From Deltaproteobacteria bacterium (GTDB taxonomy: Bacteria; Myxococcota; Myxococcia; SLRQ01), in the NCBI GenBank assembly GCA_007128675.1, contig SKWY01000467.1, positions 1 through 13,943 on the forward strand: 13,943 nt of DNA, read 5' to 3'. The position numbers were made by a program, and so were the translations under genes. The notes beneath the pieces are model-generated. The model was not told where the DNA came from and made no database searches. It was given only the letters and a program-made list of their open reading frames with translations. Below are positions 13,852 to 13,943 of the stretch, piece by piece (the first letter of the stretch is position 1; every line of letters begins with the position of its first letter).

Positions 13852-13943
13852 GTTACTGTGCATGAAAACAGTCTGGGATGAGACCAGACGATCTTCGTCA
13901 TGCACCGCGATAAGGATCGATATATGCTCCTGATTTCGCAAAC
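13852..13943. other. Right flank with nested hairpin, unassigned
   Basis: Beyond the truncated permease the sequence is more AT-rich and resembles nothing I know. GTGCATGA at 13858-13865 pairs with TCATGCAC at 13898-13905 (8 bp). Inside it GTCTGG at 13871-13876 pairs with CCAGAC at 13884-13889 around a 7-base loop. The two stems are separated by an asymmetric internal loop (5 and 8 bases). This could be the terminus of a mobile element that cut the permease gene, or a structured RNA. With only 92 bases visible it cannot be identified. Confidence 0.4.

Noticed and set aside
13849..13920. Selenocysteine read-through of the TGA ending the permease
   Set aside because: The sequence after the TGA has another TGA within ten codons and does not resemble the RND C-terminal half.
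13852..13943. Integron attC site
   Set aside because: The outer arms do not carry the expected AAC/GTT core pairs and no integron genes are visible, so only the bulged shape is similar.

Overview
The window is GC-rich bacterial DNA with compact genes. It suggests a Gram-negative of the Myxococcota or wider deltaproteobacterial type, although no marker gene settles this. The clues are three predicted lipoproteins, a tripartite RND efflux system with an outer-membrane channel, a cysteine-rich surface lipoprotein with tandem modules, a large adenylate cyclase / STAND ATPase / TPR fusion, and a glutathione peroxidase that appears to use selenocysteine.

Layout. 1-238: no gene recognised, but three consecutive hairpins in the first 80 bases. 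239-1177 (-): lipoprotein with a zinc-protease HELGH motif, started by TTG behind a strong Shine-Dalgarno. 1178-1610: 433 bp with no convincing gene. 1611-4679 (-): 1022-residue cyclase-ATPase-TPR signalling protein. 4961-5434 (+): PHGPx/GPX4-like glutathione peroxidase whose catalytic codon is an in-frame TGA, followed by a hairpin placed like a bacterial SECIS element. 5674-7392 (+): cysteine-rich lipoprotein with three 120-bp tandem repeats and a C-terminal beta-sandwich domain. 7537-8469 (-): beta-hydroxyacid dehydrogenase. 8678-13851 (+): tightly packed operon for an RND outer-membrane factor, periplasmic adaptor and inner-membrane permease. The permease breaks off about 190-200 residues early, and the last ~110 bases look unrelated to it and can fold into a nested hairpin.

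How the genes relate. The RND operon is one functional unit and would export small lipophilic or toxic compounds if the permease is whole in the living genome. The peroxidase would reduce (lipid) hydroperoxides, and its TGA codon implies that the cell has the Sec machinery (selA, selB, selC, selD), none of which lies here. The other genes look like independent transcription units in alternating orientation: a cAMP-linked signalling ATPase, two cell-envelope proteins and one metabolic reductase. The most notable find is the selenocysteine peroxidase. The other main points are the interrupted permease, the palindromes upstream of the efflux operon and the unassigned structured DNA at both ends.
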